This document shows positions 1 through 12,200 of a stretch of 64,000 bases of DNA, piece after piece. The translations under genes and the position numbers were made by a program. Within the stretch, counting starts at the first letter, position 1. Every line of letters begins with the position of its first letter. The notes under the pieces are model-generated. The model had not been told where the DNA came from, made no database searches, and was given only the letters and a program-made list of their open reading frames with translations. The stretch is from Theristus sp. LFF4_11 (Eukaryota > Nematoda > Chromadorea > Monhysterida > Xyalidae), in NCBI GenBank assembly GCA_030248135.1, contig JASANC010004433.1, forward strand, positions 1 through 64,000, written 5' to 3'.

Positions 1-70
1 AAACAAAAACAATCTAAAGTTGCGTTTGTCATTGTGACAAGTGTGCGAATAAGCGCACGCCCAAACAGAC

Positions 71-939
71 CCGAGATTCCCAGAGCGCGCAATGATGACA
101 GATGCAGGTGGTGCACGTGCTGCAGTAGACGCTCAGTTTCTCCTGATGCGCGACGCAACTGAAACAAACAAAATGAAATCATTGAAAACTTGAAGAACAG
201 TAAACTGTTGCGACAAAACAACAGCTATGCCGCCGTATCACATGCTGTTCTTAAGCGGCATTCATGAAGCTACGCGGTCACTAAATGCTGCTTCATGAAT
301 GCCCCTTCACAGTGTTATCAGTTTCCTGCGTTTTGTAAAAAAGATATGAAATAAGCGAATTAGTGGCGCTTCGCACAGGTCATCGTCGCCGGCGACTGTG
401 GCGCGCGCTGTGGCGCCTGCGTCTGCGGAGGCGCCCGCTGTGTCGGCCGTCTGTTGGCGCATCAGCCGCAACGACTCAATGCGAGACACCACGTCGTCCG
501 CCCAGTTGCATCTGACCAGCTCGTTGACGCGCAGTGCGTGGCGACAGTGAGGACACGAGGCACGTTGCTCAACGATCCAACGCTGCAGTCAGAATGATGC
601 AAACGGTGGCGCTGGTGTGTGCAAGGCAAAACACGCAGCAATTAGGACAATCGTGCATACCAAATTTCCATTCAGCCAATCAGCGAGTTACATACCAAAT
701 GTGCTCGCCTGTTTGTTCGAGCATCATGGCGGTGCGGTGTGCGTGACGGTGCGCTCGTGCGCGTTTGCGAAGTGCACCACACTCAACCAAGCCAACCGAC
801 GCACCAGCATGTCACAATAATTCCACGAAGAACTCACGCGAATGCACATGAAACAGCAGAACTTCGAGCAGTACGGACAGAGACGCGCGTCGCGCACATT
901 CTCCATGCAAATGAAACAGCGGAACACCTCGCTGAGACC
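71..939 (-). CDS. TRIM37: TRIM37-like RING/B-box E3 ubiquitin ligase, 5' part
   Basis: Three consecutive exons are seen: 838-939, 377-582 and 71-158 (minus strand, phases 0, 2 and 2 fit). The first two spell a RING finger: [17 protein letters not shown], then CCFMCIR joined to [13 protein letters not shown]. They are followed by an [12 protein letters not shown] segment typical of TRIM37. The third carries a B-box with the Cys/His pattern [15 protein letters not shown] and [13 protein letters not shown]37 is a RING-B-box-coiled-coil-MATH E3 ligase; coiled coil and MATH domain would lie beyond the left edge. The first exon with the start codon, upstream of 939, was not found. The stretch between RING and B-box is Ala/Thr-rich and not conserved. 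The donor used at position 70 is inferred from fit only. Family assignment is strong because the RING is nearly identical to animal TRIM37; function is inferred from the family. Confidence 0.85.
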
Positions 940-1978
940 CTGAAATGCTGTTCGTTATTGAAAACAATGAAACAGCGAGACATTCAACGATTGTTACAGG
1001 CAGTATTGACCACGGTGACATTGGCCGAGCAGGACACCTGCAGCACCCGCACTTGCCTGAACGTCCATAGCAAGCAGACCGATGGCGGCTGCGACCGGCG
1101 ACGTCGGCGATCCACACGCGTTCACGGCCGAGCCCGTCCACTCTCGCTGGCTCATTCGGCGCTCACTGCAACATTCCACAGAACAGCCATCATGGCGCAC
1201 TTTCCCCCAAATTGCTTGTTGCTTGTAACAAATGCTGGTAGAAGCAGAGCAATGTTTGCTGCGTTATGTGCTTGGCGTTTCCAAGGCAACGTTGAGTCCA
1301 GCATTTTTCTCAGTCGTATCACATTGAGGTTTAGGTACCATACATTGCTTTCGGATACAAACCGAATTCACTGCAGCACAAACATCCGACCATTCGGAAT
1401 TCTCCAGCTGTAAACGTTTTATTGTCCATTCTTTTTGGGTGGCACAGTAGCACACAATCATCTGACCTCAAAAGTTGACCGCTGTTATCGGTCACTAAAA
1501 AGTAACGCGATCAGTATCAATATCAGCATCAACCCAATAATGGCAATAATGTAAGTGGTGTGCCGAATAGAAAATCTTGAAAATGTCTACCACTATATTT
1601 GAACGGTCTTGGTCCGTCATAAATCATGATTGCACATCTTCAGAATACACGTGAGCACAACCGGGGGACTAAAGAAAACCTCATAAAAAATAACCACATC
1701 AATTATAAGAACAATAAACGCAACACTATTGAGTGCTAAAACCGTTAGCTATAAAATCACAATACACCAACTGATATGTAAGCAAACTCAGGCACGTCGA
1801 ATGACTTTTTATAGGTTACAATTACAAATGAAGCCTCAAGGCAAAACATGATTAGTTGTCTAAAGCTCGCAACTCGTAACAAAAATTCTGGATCACACGG
1901 AAACGTATCACGCTGAAACTGAGTTTCAAGGGTCGAATTTGAACAAACACTTTCCGAGTACCCCCACGAAACAGCGGT
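940..1978. other. Spacer between TRIM37-like and GCLM genes
   Basis: No supported coding exon. It should contain the missing 5' exon and promoter of the TRIM37-like gene and the 3' UTR of the GCLM gene. Long open frames here on the plus strand are antisense to the RING exon and show no domain. Confidence 0.5.
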
Positions 1979-3779
1979 TCAATCGCACACGAATCGCGCG
2001 ACGTAGCCGCGTTTCGTGACGACCGAGCGTGTGCGAATGAGCACCACGTAGCGGGCGGCCCAGGCGACCGTCCACTTGGCGGCGCACTTCTCCTCGATGC
2101 CCAGCTGACTGCAGACCGTCTCCAGCACGTTGTGCCCCGGGAATTGCTTCGGGTCGTTGTGCGTCAACAGCTGAATGTCACGCTCGCGTGCGTACGCTTG
2201 CAGCTCAGCGGGCACCTGAAAGAACGTCTGCAAATCACTGATCGATCACAGTGCTGATACCAAGACAGAAGGGGGAGGGCAAAAGGCGACGCTAGGCCAT
2301 TGCAGACTGCGTCGCATCATGCCGCCGATTGGACCATGATTTTTCCGAGTTAGCTTTTAATGCAACAAAAAAAATTCATAGCGCCTTTGGAACGCACCGT
2401 GCAACAAGTGGCCGTGCTGAAATGATCGATTGACGGTTTGACCCTTTGTGCCCAGTTGTGCAACGCCGACAGTTCATGGACGTCGAGGTCAGCGACACCG
2501 AGCGTCACGGCCTTCTGGTCGACCTCAACGAGCTTCTCGAGCGCCTGCCACACGGGCTTCACGTGCGCCAGCCACGCTTGCGCCAGTACTTGCTCGTCTT
2601 CGGCACTCGCTGCTAGCTGAACAGAACTGTTTTATATTCGAATTTTAAACTCAACTTTACACCCTTCAGTTACAGATTGGCTGCATTTGTAACTCCCAAG
2701 TGTGCTGATTGTTCTTTACCGTCGAACGATAAATCAAGGGCAACTCGCTGATTGGCTGCTTTTGAATTGACCTCCTTTTACTGTATGATGCAAGGCCCAA
2801 CCAACCAGATCGACGCAGCCACTCATCAAAGAGCAAGCCAGATTCAAATGCCGTAATTTAGAAACAGCGCATGTTTTATATTGCGACTGCGGCCGATTTG
2901 GTGCAACCTGCGCGTGCGTGCTCATTCATTGCTCGTCTCAGCATAACCAACCACGGCAAGCTCCTATATTCAAGAGCATCTCCGAAAACCCATGGTTGCC
3001 CCGACCAACATCAATATCGGGAAAGCTGACGATCAAGTTCTCGACATGGTCAGTCTCCAGGTCGTCCAAGGCCGAGTCGACCGCGTCACGCACCAGCTGC
3101 ACCGCGTCGGCGTCCATGCGCGCGAGGAACACTTTCAGCGTGATCTTCAGATCGGCGCGATTCTCGTTCGCGACCGACGGCAGGCAGTCGCTCCGTTGGC
3201 ACAAGGTCAACGCCGCTTCGTTGTTGGCTGCGTGCGAACGAGCTGTGGCGCAGCTGCACGGTGGCGAGAACGCATCAAGCTTTGCCAGGTGGCCACAAAA
3301 TGTGCACTGGTGAACAAAACCTCGCATTGCACAGCATCCACCAGAAACACACCACAACACACTCTACAGGACGATTCACGACGAATGACATACCTTTTCC
3401 GTCCGGGCGTGTACGAATCACACGCCTTACTGCAGTGAAGGGATAGTGCATCGGTCAAAATGAGCAATTCACGCGTTTGAAACGCAGTGCTCGAACAGGC
3501 CCATCAATTGCAAAATGTGAAATTGATGCGTTGCAGAGCACACCTGGCCTCTTTCGGGTCCCACGTCTCCAACTGCAGTTTGATGCACTCTGCCAATTCC
3601 TCGGCGCTGTTCTGGAATCCCTTCGAGCGCAGCTCCAGCCACTCGTTGATGTTGCCGGTGTGCAACTGGAACGATTTGGAGTGACGCAGGAAGGCGCTCA
3701 GATTCTTCGGGTGGTTGCATCGACATGCGTTTGCAGTGGTGGGTGTTGGCACGGACATGGTGGCCTGCTGAACGTTCAT
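1979..3779 (-). CDS. GCLM: Glutamate-cysteine ligase modifier (regulatory) subunit
   Basis: Four exons: 3544-3779, 3006-3253, 2398-2612 and 1979-2215, with phases that fit; about 311 aa against about 274 in mammals. GCLM binds the catalytic subunit of glutamate-cysteine ligase and raises its efficiency in the first step of glutathione synthesis, in the cytosol. The aldo-keto-reductase-like fold is recognisable: LHTGNINEWLELRSKGF near the N-terminus, LGVADLDVHELSALHNWAQ, then a CC pair (TATCCT) and the family hallmark RDIQLLTHNDP near the C-terminus. The start chosen is the ATG at 3777-3779; a second in-frame ATG follows 7 codons later. The junction of exons 3006-3253 and 2398-2612 could shift by a few bases (two AG acceptors). 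The Cys-rich stretch around residues 80-100 is not conserved. Identity confident, N-terminus less so. Confidence 0.88.
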
Positions 3780-5192
3780 GGAAACCGGCACGCGCCGAAA
3801 GGAAGGCTGCGAGGTTTTGTGGTTTTATCAAACACTGAAACGGTAAAAATGTCAACGCGTTGTACTCAGCCAAATGGCAGAATACAAAAACAGACAAATA
3901 CTGACTGCCACTTGCAGCCCGATGAGACAAACAGTATGATGCAATAACCGATCCCAACAGATGCCAGATTTTGCATTTTTATTGTTTGTACACCTTGCTT
4001 TCAAAACAAAGTAATGCAATTTACCATCATATAAGAGACCATTGAAAACTTGGAAATTGCGTTCGCTACTCTGAAATTTAGTTTTCACGCCAAAATTTTG
4101 AACAATGTTTCAATAATTATGACATAAAATCAAAAAAAAATCAGTCTACTGCCGCCCGTGCAAGCAGAAAAACAACAGAATTTGATTCGGTTAATTTCAT
4201 TTTAGAGAGCTTTTGTTAATTTTCGAAATTTTTTTCGAAGAAACACGATCACAGATCCAAAGCGTGCAGTTATTGAATTGTGCAATGAATATGTAAATCA
4301 CGCATGTTGAATGCCAACTTCACGCATAAAGTGTCAAAATTAACGCAGAAAACAAGAACAGAGTCTGATGACATTATGAAAATTCGCTTGTAGCTTTTTG
4401 GAGGTGTAGAAATTGCGACACTATGAGACGGACCAGAAATATCACTGCGAACCACAGAATTTTTGTTCTTCACCACAAAAAAAACGATCAAAGAGAACCG
4501 TGCAAACATTCACAGTCATTCACAATAAATAGCACGATTGAAATGCAACGTGACTGCGCACCGCAATGCGTGCGTGCAATTGAGACGTCCACTTCAACTT
4601 ATATGAAGCAACAACTAAACTGACAAAGACCGAGTTTCGCATCAACATTTGAGTTTTTCTCAATCGAATAAAAGGGAATTGCAGCATTTTCAATGGCTCG
4701 CTCCGCTTCCCACTTTCGTGACGAAGGAAGGACAAGAAGGTAGACGTGCAAGTGCAAGCACAGGTCAGTCATAATAATCATTCAGTGTGGGTGGAGCAAA
4801 TACTAATAAGGACATTCATGAAACTTTTAGTGCCGCTGGCATACTGATTCACTTTGCATTCATGAAAAAACTTTGCTGCGCTTGATACGTGCTTTCTGGT
4901 GTAATTTCATGAATACACTGTAACAAAAAATGTAATATGCTGAATCAAATCACCCAACGCACAACAGTTACGGTCCGTTCATACTGACGTATGCATATCG
5001 ACAGGGCACGTCTCGTGTTATTGCATTCTATCATTCATGGAGACGTGCCTCTGACGTACGTCAGCATACGTCACACGAACGGGTCTTTACACAGTTTATT
5101 GGCGAGTGACATCGCCATACGAATAAAAATTTATTGTTCTTTCGAATAAATCCACACTGCATTCCCATTTGCCAGAAACACCATTTGGTAAG
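3780..5192. other. Intergenic, GCLM upstream region
   Basis: AT-rich, without supported exons. It holds one hairpin repeat (4972-5085) and presumably the GCLM promoter. I see nothing else. Confidence 0.5.
4972..5085. repeat. Short inverted-repeat (hairpin) element
   Basis: About 114 bp whose ends are imperfect inverted repeats: GGTCCGTTCATACTGACGTA at the left pairs with TACGTCACACGAACGGGTC at the right. The interior repeats the pairing (GGGCACGTCTC with GAGACGTGCC). It looks like a miniature inverted-repeat transposable element. No clear target-site duplication was found. Confidence 0.5.
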
Positions 5193-5629
5193 CAGGGATG
5201 GAAAACCGGTTTTTTAAATTTTTTTTGTGAAAAGAAACTGGTTTCTTTTCACGGTTATAAAACTGTTTTTTTTTCTCAGAACTTTTTTTGTCTCGAAAAT
5301 GGTTTTCCAGCTTGAGAATATTGCTCTGGATTTTTTCAAACACACAATTGAGCAAGAAAAGCTGGCTAAAACCTGTTCTTGTCGGTTTTGTGAACAATAA
5401 TCAACGATGTTCCAGCTACCAATAGGCAGCAGAACTCAATAACACAACTCAGTGGTGGATGTGGATTCGAGGACCAAAAATTTGAATTTGTTTCGACGAC
5501 TGAAAAATCAGATTTTCTATTGGTAAAAAAACCGGTTTTTATTTTTGGCGTGAAAAGAAACCGGTTAAAAAACTGTTTTTTTGATAAAAACCGAAAAAAT
5601 AAACCGGTTTCTTTTCCGTGCCATCCCTA
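5193..5629. mobile_element. Degraded hAT-like non-autonomous element (CAGGGATGG ends)
   Basis: 437 bp with terminal inverted repeats CAGGGATGG at the left and CCATCCCTA at the right. Internally, many AACCGGTTT and GAAAAGAAAC motifs appear in both orientations. CAGGGATGG is a common hAT terminus. The flanks are similar (ATTTGGTAA left, ATTTGTAA right), consistent with a decayed 8-bp duplication. No coding capacity. Confidence 0.6.
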
Positions 5630-5778
5630 ATTTGTAATCGTATCAGATGCCAGACCAAATGTTTCATTTGTGAACAACCGTCATCTGAGACGCACGGCGA
5701 TGCCCCAAACGTATCGTACTATCCAAAGAGACAACGTTTCATAAAATAACAATCGCAGCGGCGCAATGCGAGCAAGAG

Positions 5779-7414
5779 TCAAGACCTGAGGCATCGGTCG
5801 TACTGTGTGTTGCCGACGTAGCCGCCACGCATCGACTTTTGCACGTGCTGGTCAAACTGCCGCCGACTCGACTGCAACACTTCCGCGGCCTCTTTGTTCA
5901 ACGGATCTTCGGGGTTCGGTTCCTGAAAACACGCCGGAGCATTCATGGAATGCAAGCATGTGAATGCATCGACCGAAATCGTGCAAACTGTTCACAGAAG
6001 TCACATCAGAAGAACAAACCAAAAATAAATATTGCAATCCGTAGACAACTGCGTTGATCGTAAGCACTGGTTTCCAGTCTTCTCTGAAACAAAAAAAAAT
6101 CGTAACTCTTTTGGAAACAGAAAGAAAACTGAATCCAAACAGCATTCACAAAACGCGACGCCACGTGAATCTTATTGCGCGTCGCACACCGTCGCGTCAA
6201 CTGATGTTAGTATGTGCGGCCCGACCGTCGGGCACCGCACCACGCGGATCGACGTGCTAAGTCAAAAGTCGAATCACAAAACGACTCACCGCAAAATATT
6301 GAGACAAACGTTTCCTTCGAGGTCGATGTTCGGATGGTAAACAACTTGTTTGCATTTGACTTTCGGTGGCTCGTGCGGGTAGTTGACACCGACGTTGAAT
6401 GAAAAATCGAATTTACCGCCTTTGTAGAATCCCTACAAATAGCACCACCCTGACAGCAGCATAAACATGCAACAGCAAAACCATAGTTGTTCTAGGGGGG
6501 GGGGCTGGGGCTGGGGCCCCCCCCAAAAATTTTTTCGAATCTATCTGTATCAGAAAAGATTTTTTTGACTCAGCTCAGCTATTATCTATCTAAAAAAAGT
6601 TCAGCCAGCTTTTTATCTGAAAATTTTTGTCTTCGAAGACATAAAATAAGTCAATTTTTGACCAAAAGTGACCATTTTGCTCGAAATTCTTGAAAACTTT
6701 GCTAATTTTAGGTAAAATTCGCGTTTATACTTGATTTTTAGCGAATTTTAAGCATTATTTAGCTGTTTTTATCGCTTTTTAGCGTTTTAGCTATCTATCT
6801 ATCTAATTTCAAAATTTTGACCGCCCCCGCAAAATTTTGCAGCTATCTATATAGACAATTTGCTCCAGCTAACTATATCGGCTCCCAACCCCCCAGCTCT
6901 GGAACAACTATGAGCAAAACTGAGTGGACTTGAGCAGTTGGCCCACGAAGTGAGAAAGTTCTTCTCTTTCTCTAAGCACAAAACAAAACACAAAACACTG
7001 CAGACCTCGTCGGGCATTATGCTAATGACGAAGTTCATCAAGTTGTTTGGGTCAGGAAAATCCAGCTGACATGTTTTCGGCAGTTGAATGTCCGCGATAT
7101 CTGAGAAAAAAACAACGTTGGTTGAACACACGAGCCTGAGAGACACTCTAAACGATGGAATATGACTATATGAGTCAAGAGATGTCTGCGGCCCCATACG
7201 ATAAGGTCAGGATCACACACAATGAATGTCAAACAAATGAAGCGAGGGGATACTCAGTTAATCGGATCTGAAAAATCGTGAAAAGTGAATAGGAAAAAAC
7301 GCCTTTTTCACCTTTCTGCAATCTCAACTGTGCCGCCGTCTGCTTGCTCTTGGCGCTCGCTTGCGCGTCAGCGGCATTTTTGTTCTGATCTTTTAAACTG
7401 AACAGCTTTATCAT
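5779..7414 (-). CDS. UBE2M: NEDD8-conjugating enzyme UBC12 (UBE2M)
   Basis: Five exons: 7312-7414, 7006-7100, 6290-6432, 6020-6083 and 5779-5922, all phases consistent, giving 182 aa (human 183). It accepts NEDD8 from the APPBP1-UBA3 E1 and transfers it to cullins. The N-terminal docking peptide starts MIKLFSLK, as in all UBC12s. The core has [27 protein letters not shown] with the catalytic Cys, then [10 protein letters not shown] and [14 protein letters not shown]. The C-terminus is [16 protein letters not shown]. Intron 2 (6433-7005) contains a 431-bp transposon, and a hAT-type element sits only 112 bp upstream of the start codon, so the promoter region is disturbed or displaced. Identity is certain from sequence; function is from the family. 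Confidence 0.96.
6482..6912. mobile_element. hAT-type MITE with CATAGTTGTTC ends in UBC12 intron
   Basis: 431 bp, ends CATAGTTGTTC and GAACAACTATG, flanked on both sides by the perfect 8-bp duplication AGCAAAAC (6474-6481 and 6913-6920). Next to the termini are a G-run (left) and a C-run (right), and the interior has CTAT repeats. Eight-bp duplications point to the hAT superfamily. It has no ORF and lies wholly within an intron. Confidence 0.85.
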
Positions 7415-7525
7415 CTCGCTGTCCAAAATTGTTCGGATTTTGTTTGAAGTTGGAGCGAACTTGAGTTGGTGGTGTTGTCGCTGTGGCTGTAGAGACGAGA
7501 CCGTGTAGGTGTGTTTCGTTGTAAC

Positions 7526-8263
7526 TAGGGTTGTTAAACAAAAATGAAAATTTTTTTTTTTAAAAAAAAAGTGATTAAAAAAAAACAAAAATGCCGATTT
7601 TTTTTTTTTTAAAAAAAATTCGAAAAATTTTCCTCTAATATGCTCTGAAAACCTCAATTTTGGCACAATTTTTCGAAAGTTCAACAAAAATTTTCTTTGA
7701 TTATACCTCGTAAAACCTTTAGCAGTCGATTTTGGGCCGTTTTACCGACTGATTTTAGGCTTCGACAACATCTGCGATGAAGTTTTTGAGCGTCCCAAAG
7801 CTTAGCCTACCATTTCCGATGCAGATAAGGTGACGATTCGCATCGCAGAGCGTCCGATTGCGCTCGCTGCTCCGTTTGCAAGCGCTACGTTGTCTGGTTG
7901 CTGCTTCGTGTCGTGTCGTCGCGACACCATCAGAAGAATTGATCGAATTTCAAGGCGGTATGTTTGTCTTCACTTTAGCATTAGCTTAGCTGGGGACAAT
8001 TAGTGACGTTTTGGAGGTCAAAACACAAGAAGAGGCATGGTGACGGTTTGGAAAAGGGGTAATTGAGGTCACCAAAACAAAATCTGCAAAGTTCCGCCAT
8101 ACGGGAGTCATTCGGGAGGCGCTTGCATATCATATGTGGTTCTTCGGACTCCCTGATTGATTTAGCACAACTTTGATTTTTGAAATTTTTTTTTTTTTAA
8201 AAAAAATTTTTTTAAAAAAAAAAAAAACAAAAATGACGATTTTTGTTTTTTTTAACAACCCTA
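7526..8263. mobile_element. hAT-type non-autonomous element, copy A (TAGGGTTGTT ends)
   Basis: 738 bp, from TAGGGTTGTTAAACAAAAATG to the inverted AACAACCCTA. It is flanked by the perfect 8-bp duplication GTTGTAAC (7518-7525 and 8264-8271). The subterminal parts are A- and T-runs; the centre (7700-8150) is unique sequence shared almost base for base with copy B (17173-17884). No ORF. It sits 112 bp upstream of the UBC12 start codon. Confidence 0.92.
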
Positions 8264-8346
8264 GTTGTAACGTAGTGAGTGTCGTGTCGTTCACTTCACT
8301 GCGTTCGTGTTTTTATCAGGCGTCTGTTGTCTGTCTGTGGTTGTGG

Positions 8347-8466
8347 TAGGGTTGTTAAAACAGAAATATTTTTTTAAATGATTAAAAACAAAAATGCCGA
8401 TTTTTTTAATTAGAAAAATTTTCCTCCAATATGCGCTGAAAACCTCAATTTTGGCACAATTTTTCG
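8347..8466. mobile_element. Truncated relative of the TAGGGTTGTT element
   Basis: Begins TAGGGTTGTTAAAAC and follows the left 120 bp of copy A (same ATGCCGATTTTT and CAATTTTGGCACAATTTTTCG blocks), then breaks off into unrelated DNA. No right end and no duplication seen. Confidence 0.7.
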
Positions 8467-8665
8467 GGTTGCCCTATAACTTTAAACTGGGTAAATGTCG
8501 TGTGCCGTGTTGAATGTCTGTTAACGTTCTTTTTGTTTTTTGTGGGCGGTTGTTGTCTTTGTCTGTCGTCTCTCTCGCCCTCGTCGAGTTTTTGCAACAG
8601 CTGCACTGTTGCTGTATACAGTGTGAATAAATAAAAAAGAAGCTTCATTCTTCGACGACGACGAC

Positions 8666-9247
8666 CAGTACCGTGGGCGGGGGGGGGGGGGGGGGGGGGG
8701 GTACACCCCCAGAGCACCCGAGACCGTCGGGTGGGGGGGGGTGGGGGGGGGCACCGCGCCACCCCCCCCCAACCCGCGCACCCCCCCCATCGTACCCCCC
8801 CCCCCCCTCGAAAATTTGGCCGACACCCCCCCCACCCCCCCATGAAATTTTGTCTGGCGGACACCCCCCCCCCCCCCAAATTTTCTGCTCACCCTAAAAT
8901 TTTTTTTCGAAAATCATGATTTTTTGTCTATAAAGTCCATAATATAAGCTGAATATATGATAACTTGACCATCTTCATTGTAATTTCAACGATTTTGCAG
9001 CAAAATTTAGCGTTTTTCCTTCAAAATTTAAGCGAAAAATTATCATGGGGGGGGGGGGGGGTAAACCCCCCCACAGAAAATTTTGAAAAAATGCACCCCC
9101 CCCCCCCCATGGGACCCCCGGGGGGGGGGGGGGGGGGTCCCACGTTACCATAGGTTGGACCCCCCCCTCACTTTTGGGTCGGCACCCCCCCCCCCCCACG
9201 GTACCATACCCCCCCCTCGAAATTTTTTTTGGGCCCACACGGTACTG
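8666..9247. mobile_element. G-tract-filled hAT-type element, copy 1 (CAGTACCG ends)
   Basis: 582 bp, ends CAGTACCGTG and CGGTACTG, flanked by the perfect 8-bp duplication ACGACGAC (8658-8665 and 9248-9255). The body alternates long G-runs or C-runs (up to about 24 G at 8678-8701) with short AT-rich spacers such as CGAAAATTT and CATGAAATTTTGTC, plus a 110-bp AT-rich core (8900-9040). It has no reading frame other than low-complexity ones. Copies of this family lie at 16289-17003, 17067-18325 and 63047-63260. Confidence 0.9.
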
Positions 9248-12200
9248 ACGACGACAACGAAAACGAAGCAAATTTAAAATTCAAGAAAGCCACAAAATAC
9301 GAGTTTTTTCGTTTTTTGCGTCCATGATCAAACAAAAGACACTTGTTGGCGTTTTGTGTTCGTTCGTCCCTTTTGAAGCAAAATGGCAATGTTCATTGTC
9401 GACTTTTTCTGCGTTGTTATGCTTGGATCTGGTTCTTGTTTTGAGAACGAACGCTGAGTACTTACTACCACGAGTCCACGACTGACTGACTGAGACTGAC
9501 TGACTCTGACTCATTGACTACCCAATATCGATAACTGACGGAAATTCAGACTCGGTATTTGATTTGAAATGATGGGTATTTAATTGAGCAGTGACTGGAT
9601 TTTGGATCCTGCCAATTTTAAACTCGTCTTTTCGATCATAATGCGAGGAATTTCGATTGCGTCGAATGTATTTTCTTATATTCACAAACTGTAAGCGTGG
9701 ATTCACCAATTGAAAATAACACCACTATTGGACTTGACCACCACCGCAGACATTTGTATGCTGTTATAAATGAGGTGAGCCGAGCGAACTGTTGATTTTT
9801 TGTTTTTTTTCTGTGTTCATTCGAGCAGTTAGTCACGCGCAATCAGATGACTTTGAGTTGGGGTTTTTTTGGTTCAACCAAGCCAATGAGCGCGCCAGTT
9901 TTGAATGCCTTGCTGTCGCACTTTCATTGAGATTGCTGAAGCGAAAACCTTGATTGATGTCATTGGTTGCTTGATTGAAGCAAAAACCTATCGTTCGAAC
10001 GATCATTTTACAGGGTGTTGCAAAAAACCGCAATGGGCAAAATTTTGGTTGGGCTCGTTTTTAGTCTGCTTTTATGTTTTGATCTACAGTTTAAAACACT
10101 GCTTGAGAAATGATTGCCATTGGTTGTGTTTAAACTTCAAACCTTAAACCAAATTTCAAACCTGACCATCCCTCCCCATTGGTTTTTCAAACAAACTTTG
10201 TTTAGCAAAGATTAATTACTGAGCGCATGTTTGACTTTGAACTTTGCTTGGAATTTTCAAATTCAAAAGACTGTAGGTAATTTAAAAGCTTCGCAAGGCT
10301 CTATAAGAAGCTTACCCAAGATGTCGCAAGCTTTGATTTGAAGGTGCATACTTCATTTTCCGGCAGTGGAGTGTTTTGAACAAGACTTTTTCAAATCTTC
10401 AAATTCCAATCTGGTAAATTTAAGGGAAACTACGTAACTGCAGCGTATGAACAAAAAATTCGGTTGGGAGGGGTGAGTTTTGGTTACCAACTGAGTATTT
10501 TTGCTTTTGTCGTATGGCAGGTGCGGTATTTTTGTTTTCTGGGATCTTCACTTTTTTGGTCGCTAAAAATGTCTAACTATGCCGTCTTTTGTCGGCAAGC
10601 CGCTACGGGTGAGTGAGTGTGTGTGACGGATACGGATAATAACGGATATAATTTCATCACTGTTTCAAAATCCCGCTCAATCAAACCAATTGATGTCATT
10701 TGATTGATTCAGTCAATTGATGATGCAGTTCGTCGCTCTCCTGAAGTCATGCTGAAGAACCAAGTCTTAACACCCTCGATGTTCCCATTTGTCGCAAAGT
10801 ATACCGTTTTCAACCAGCATTTTCAACACTTGCGCATGACAGTTATGGCTCGAAATTGTGTGTGTTTTGAAGATCTCGCGGACCTTTCCCGCGCGGCCTT
10901 CTCTTAACTTTTTATGGTTCGTTTGTTAAATCGTTCGTTTTCCAGCGTGTTTATTTATTGAAAATTCAAACATAACAAAACTTGAGCAAAATGTGTTTTT
11001 TAAATCTGAAAAAAAATGTAACTCAGTCATTTAAAAAAATCCAACTTTCAATTTCAAATTTAAAATATTGTAAAAAAATTCCAGCGACAAAATTTTTTAT
11101 GTTTTTTTTTGTCTTACTCAAAAATAAGCAGATATTCTGCCTCCTTACTCCTCAGCAGAAAGAAAGAAATTGCATTTGAAATGCTGCGAAATGCTTTAGC
11201 ACTTTATCCACTGAACACGACAAACTGCAAATCAACGGCAATCAGTTGGTTCCGTGGCATCTTGTAGCCTGCTATGCTCGTTGTGGAGCCCTGTATGCTT
11301 GAATGCTTCGAAACGAACGATATAACAAACGAACCATAAAACGCTAACAGAAACATGGCGCGGGACTGCGGGAAAAGTCCGCCTGCGGGAAAGGTCCGCT
11401 GCGGGAAAGGTAAGGTCCGCTGCGGGAAAGGTCCGCGCGGGAAAAGTCGCGCGGGAAAGGTCCGCGAATCATTTTGGGTCGACACCCCCGCCCCCCCCCC
11501 CCACCTGGAAAAACACCCCCTCTCAAATTTCGGGTTACCCACCAAGTGAATCGGGCTCGACACGGTGTCCTACGTTGACGATAGCAACACCGATGCCGTC
11601 ATTGCGCCCGGACCAAACAAACCCATCATACTCTGGTCGTTTTGCAGAAAGGGCACCAATCCGAACCAGGCGTTATCGACGATCGACACTCGGTGACGCC
11701 CACGCCTTTCGTGAAGACAACCAATACTCGGCTGCTTGGCCGTTCGCAGCCATAAACATGCAAAACAATGAACAGAACAGAATTGCGGCGAAGGCAGTGC
11801 GTGCAGAGTTGACATGGGATCTAAAACCCCTTTTCGAAAAAAACAAGATTTATTCCCGGTTTTTTCTTGCAAAAATGAAAAACTGGTTTTTACCCTAAAA
11901 TTTTTAGAATCTTTGGTAATTGAAAACTGGCGGACGATCTGAAAAATCTGGTTAGACAATGCGCACCATCAACTCCCCGGACTGACCAGCACATTGGAAG
12001 AACTGAACGTGACAAAGCAAAGCTTGTCAATAACACAAGGCTGTCAAACAGCGATGCGATTGAATTCCCGTTTTATTTGTCGTTTGGCAGCTCGATTGAA
12101 TTTATGAAGCTTTGTGGTTTTTCATGAAGACACCACACCGGCGTTTCCAACTTGAATTTGAATTGGAATACAGGCATTGAGTCGGCAGGTGTTGACTCAA

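Noticed and set aside
739..1413. 224-codon plus-strand open frame
   Set aside because: It runs antisense through the TRIM37-like RING exon (838-939), has no domain and is rich in Arg/Thr as expected of a shadow frame.
8445..9271. Gly- and Pro-rich open frames
   Set aside because: They are translations of G- and C-runs inside transposable elements, open in several frames at once, with no conserved residues.
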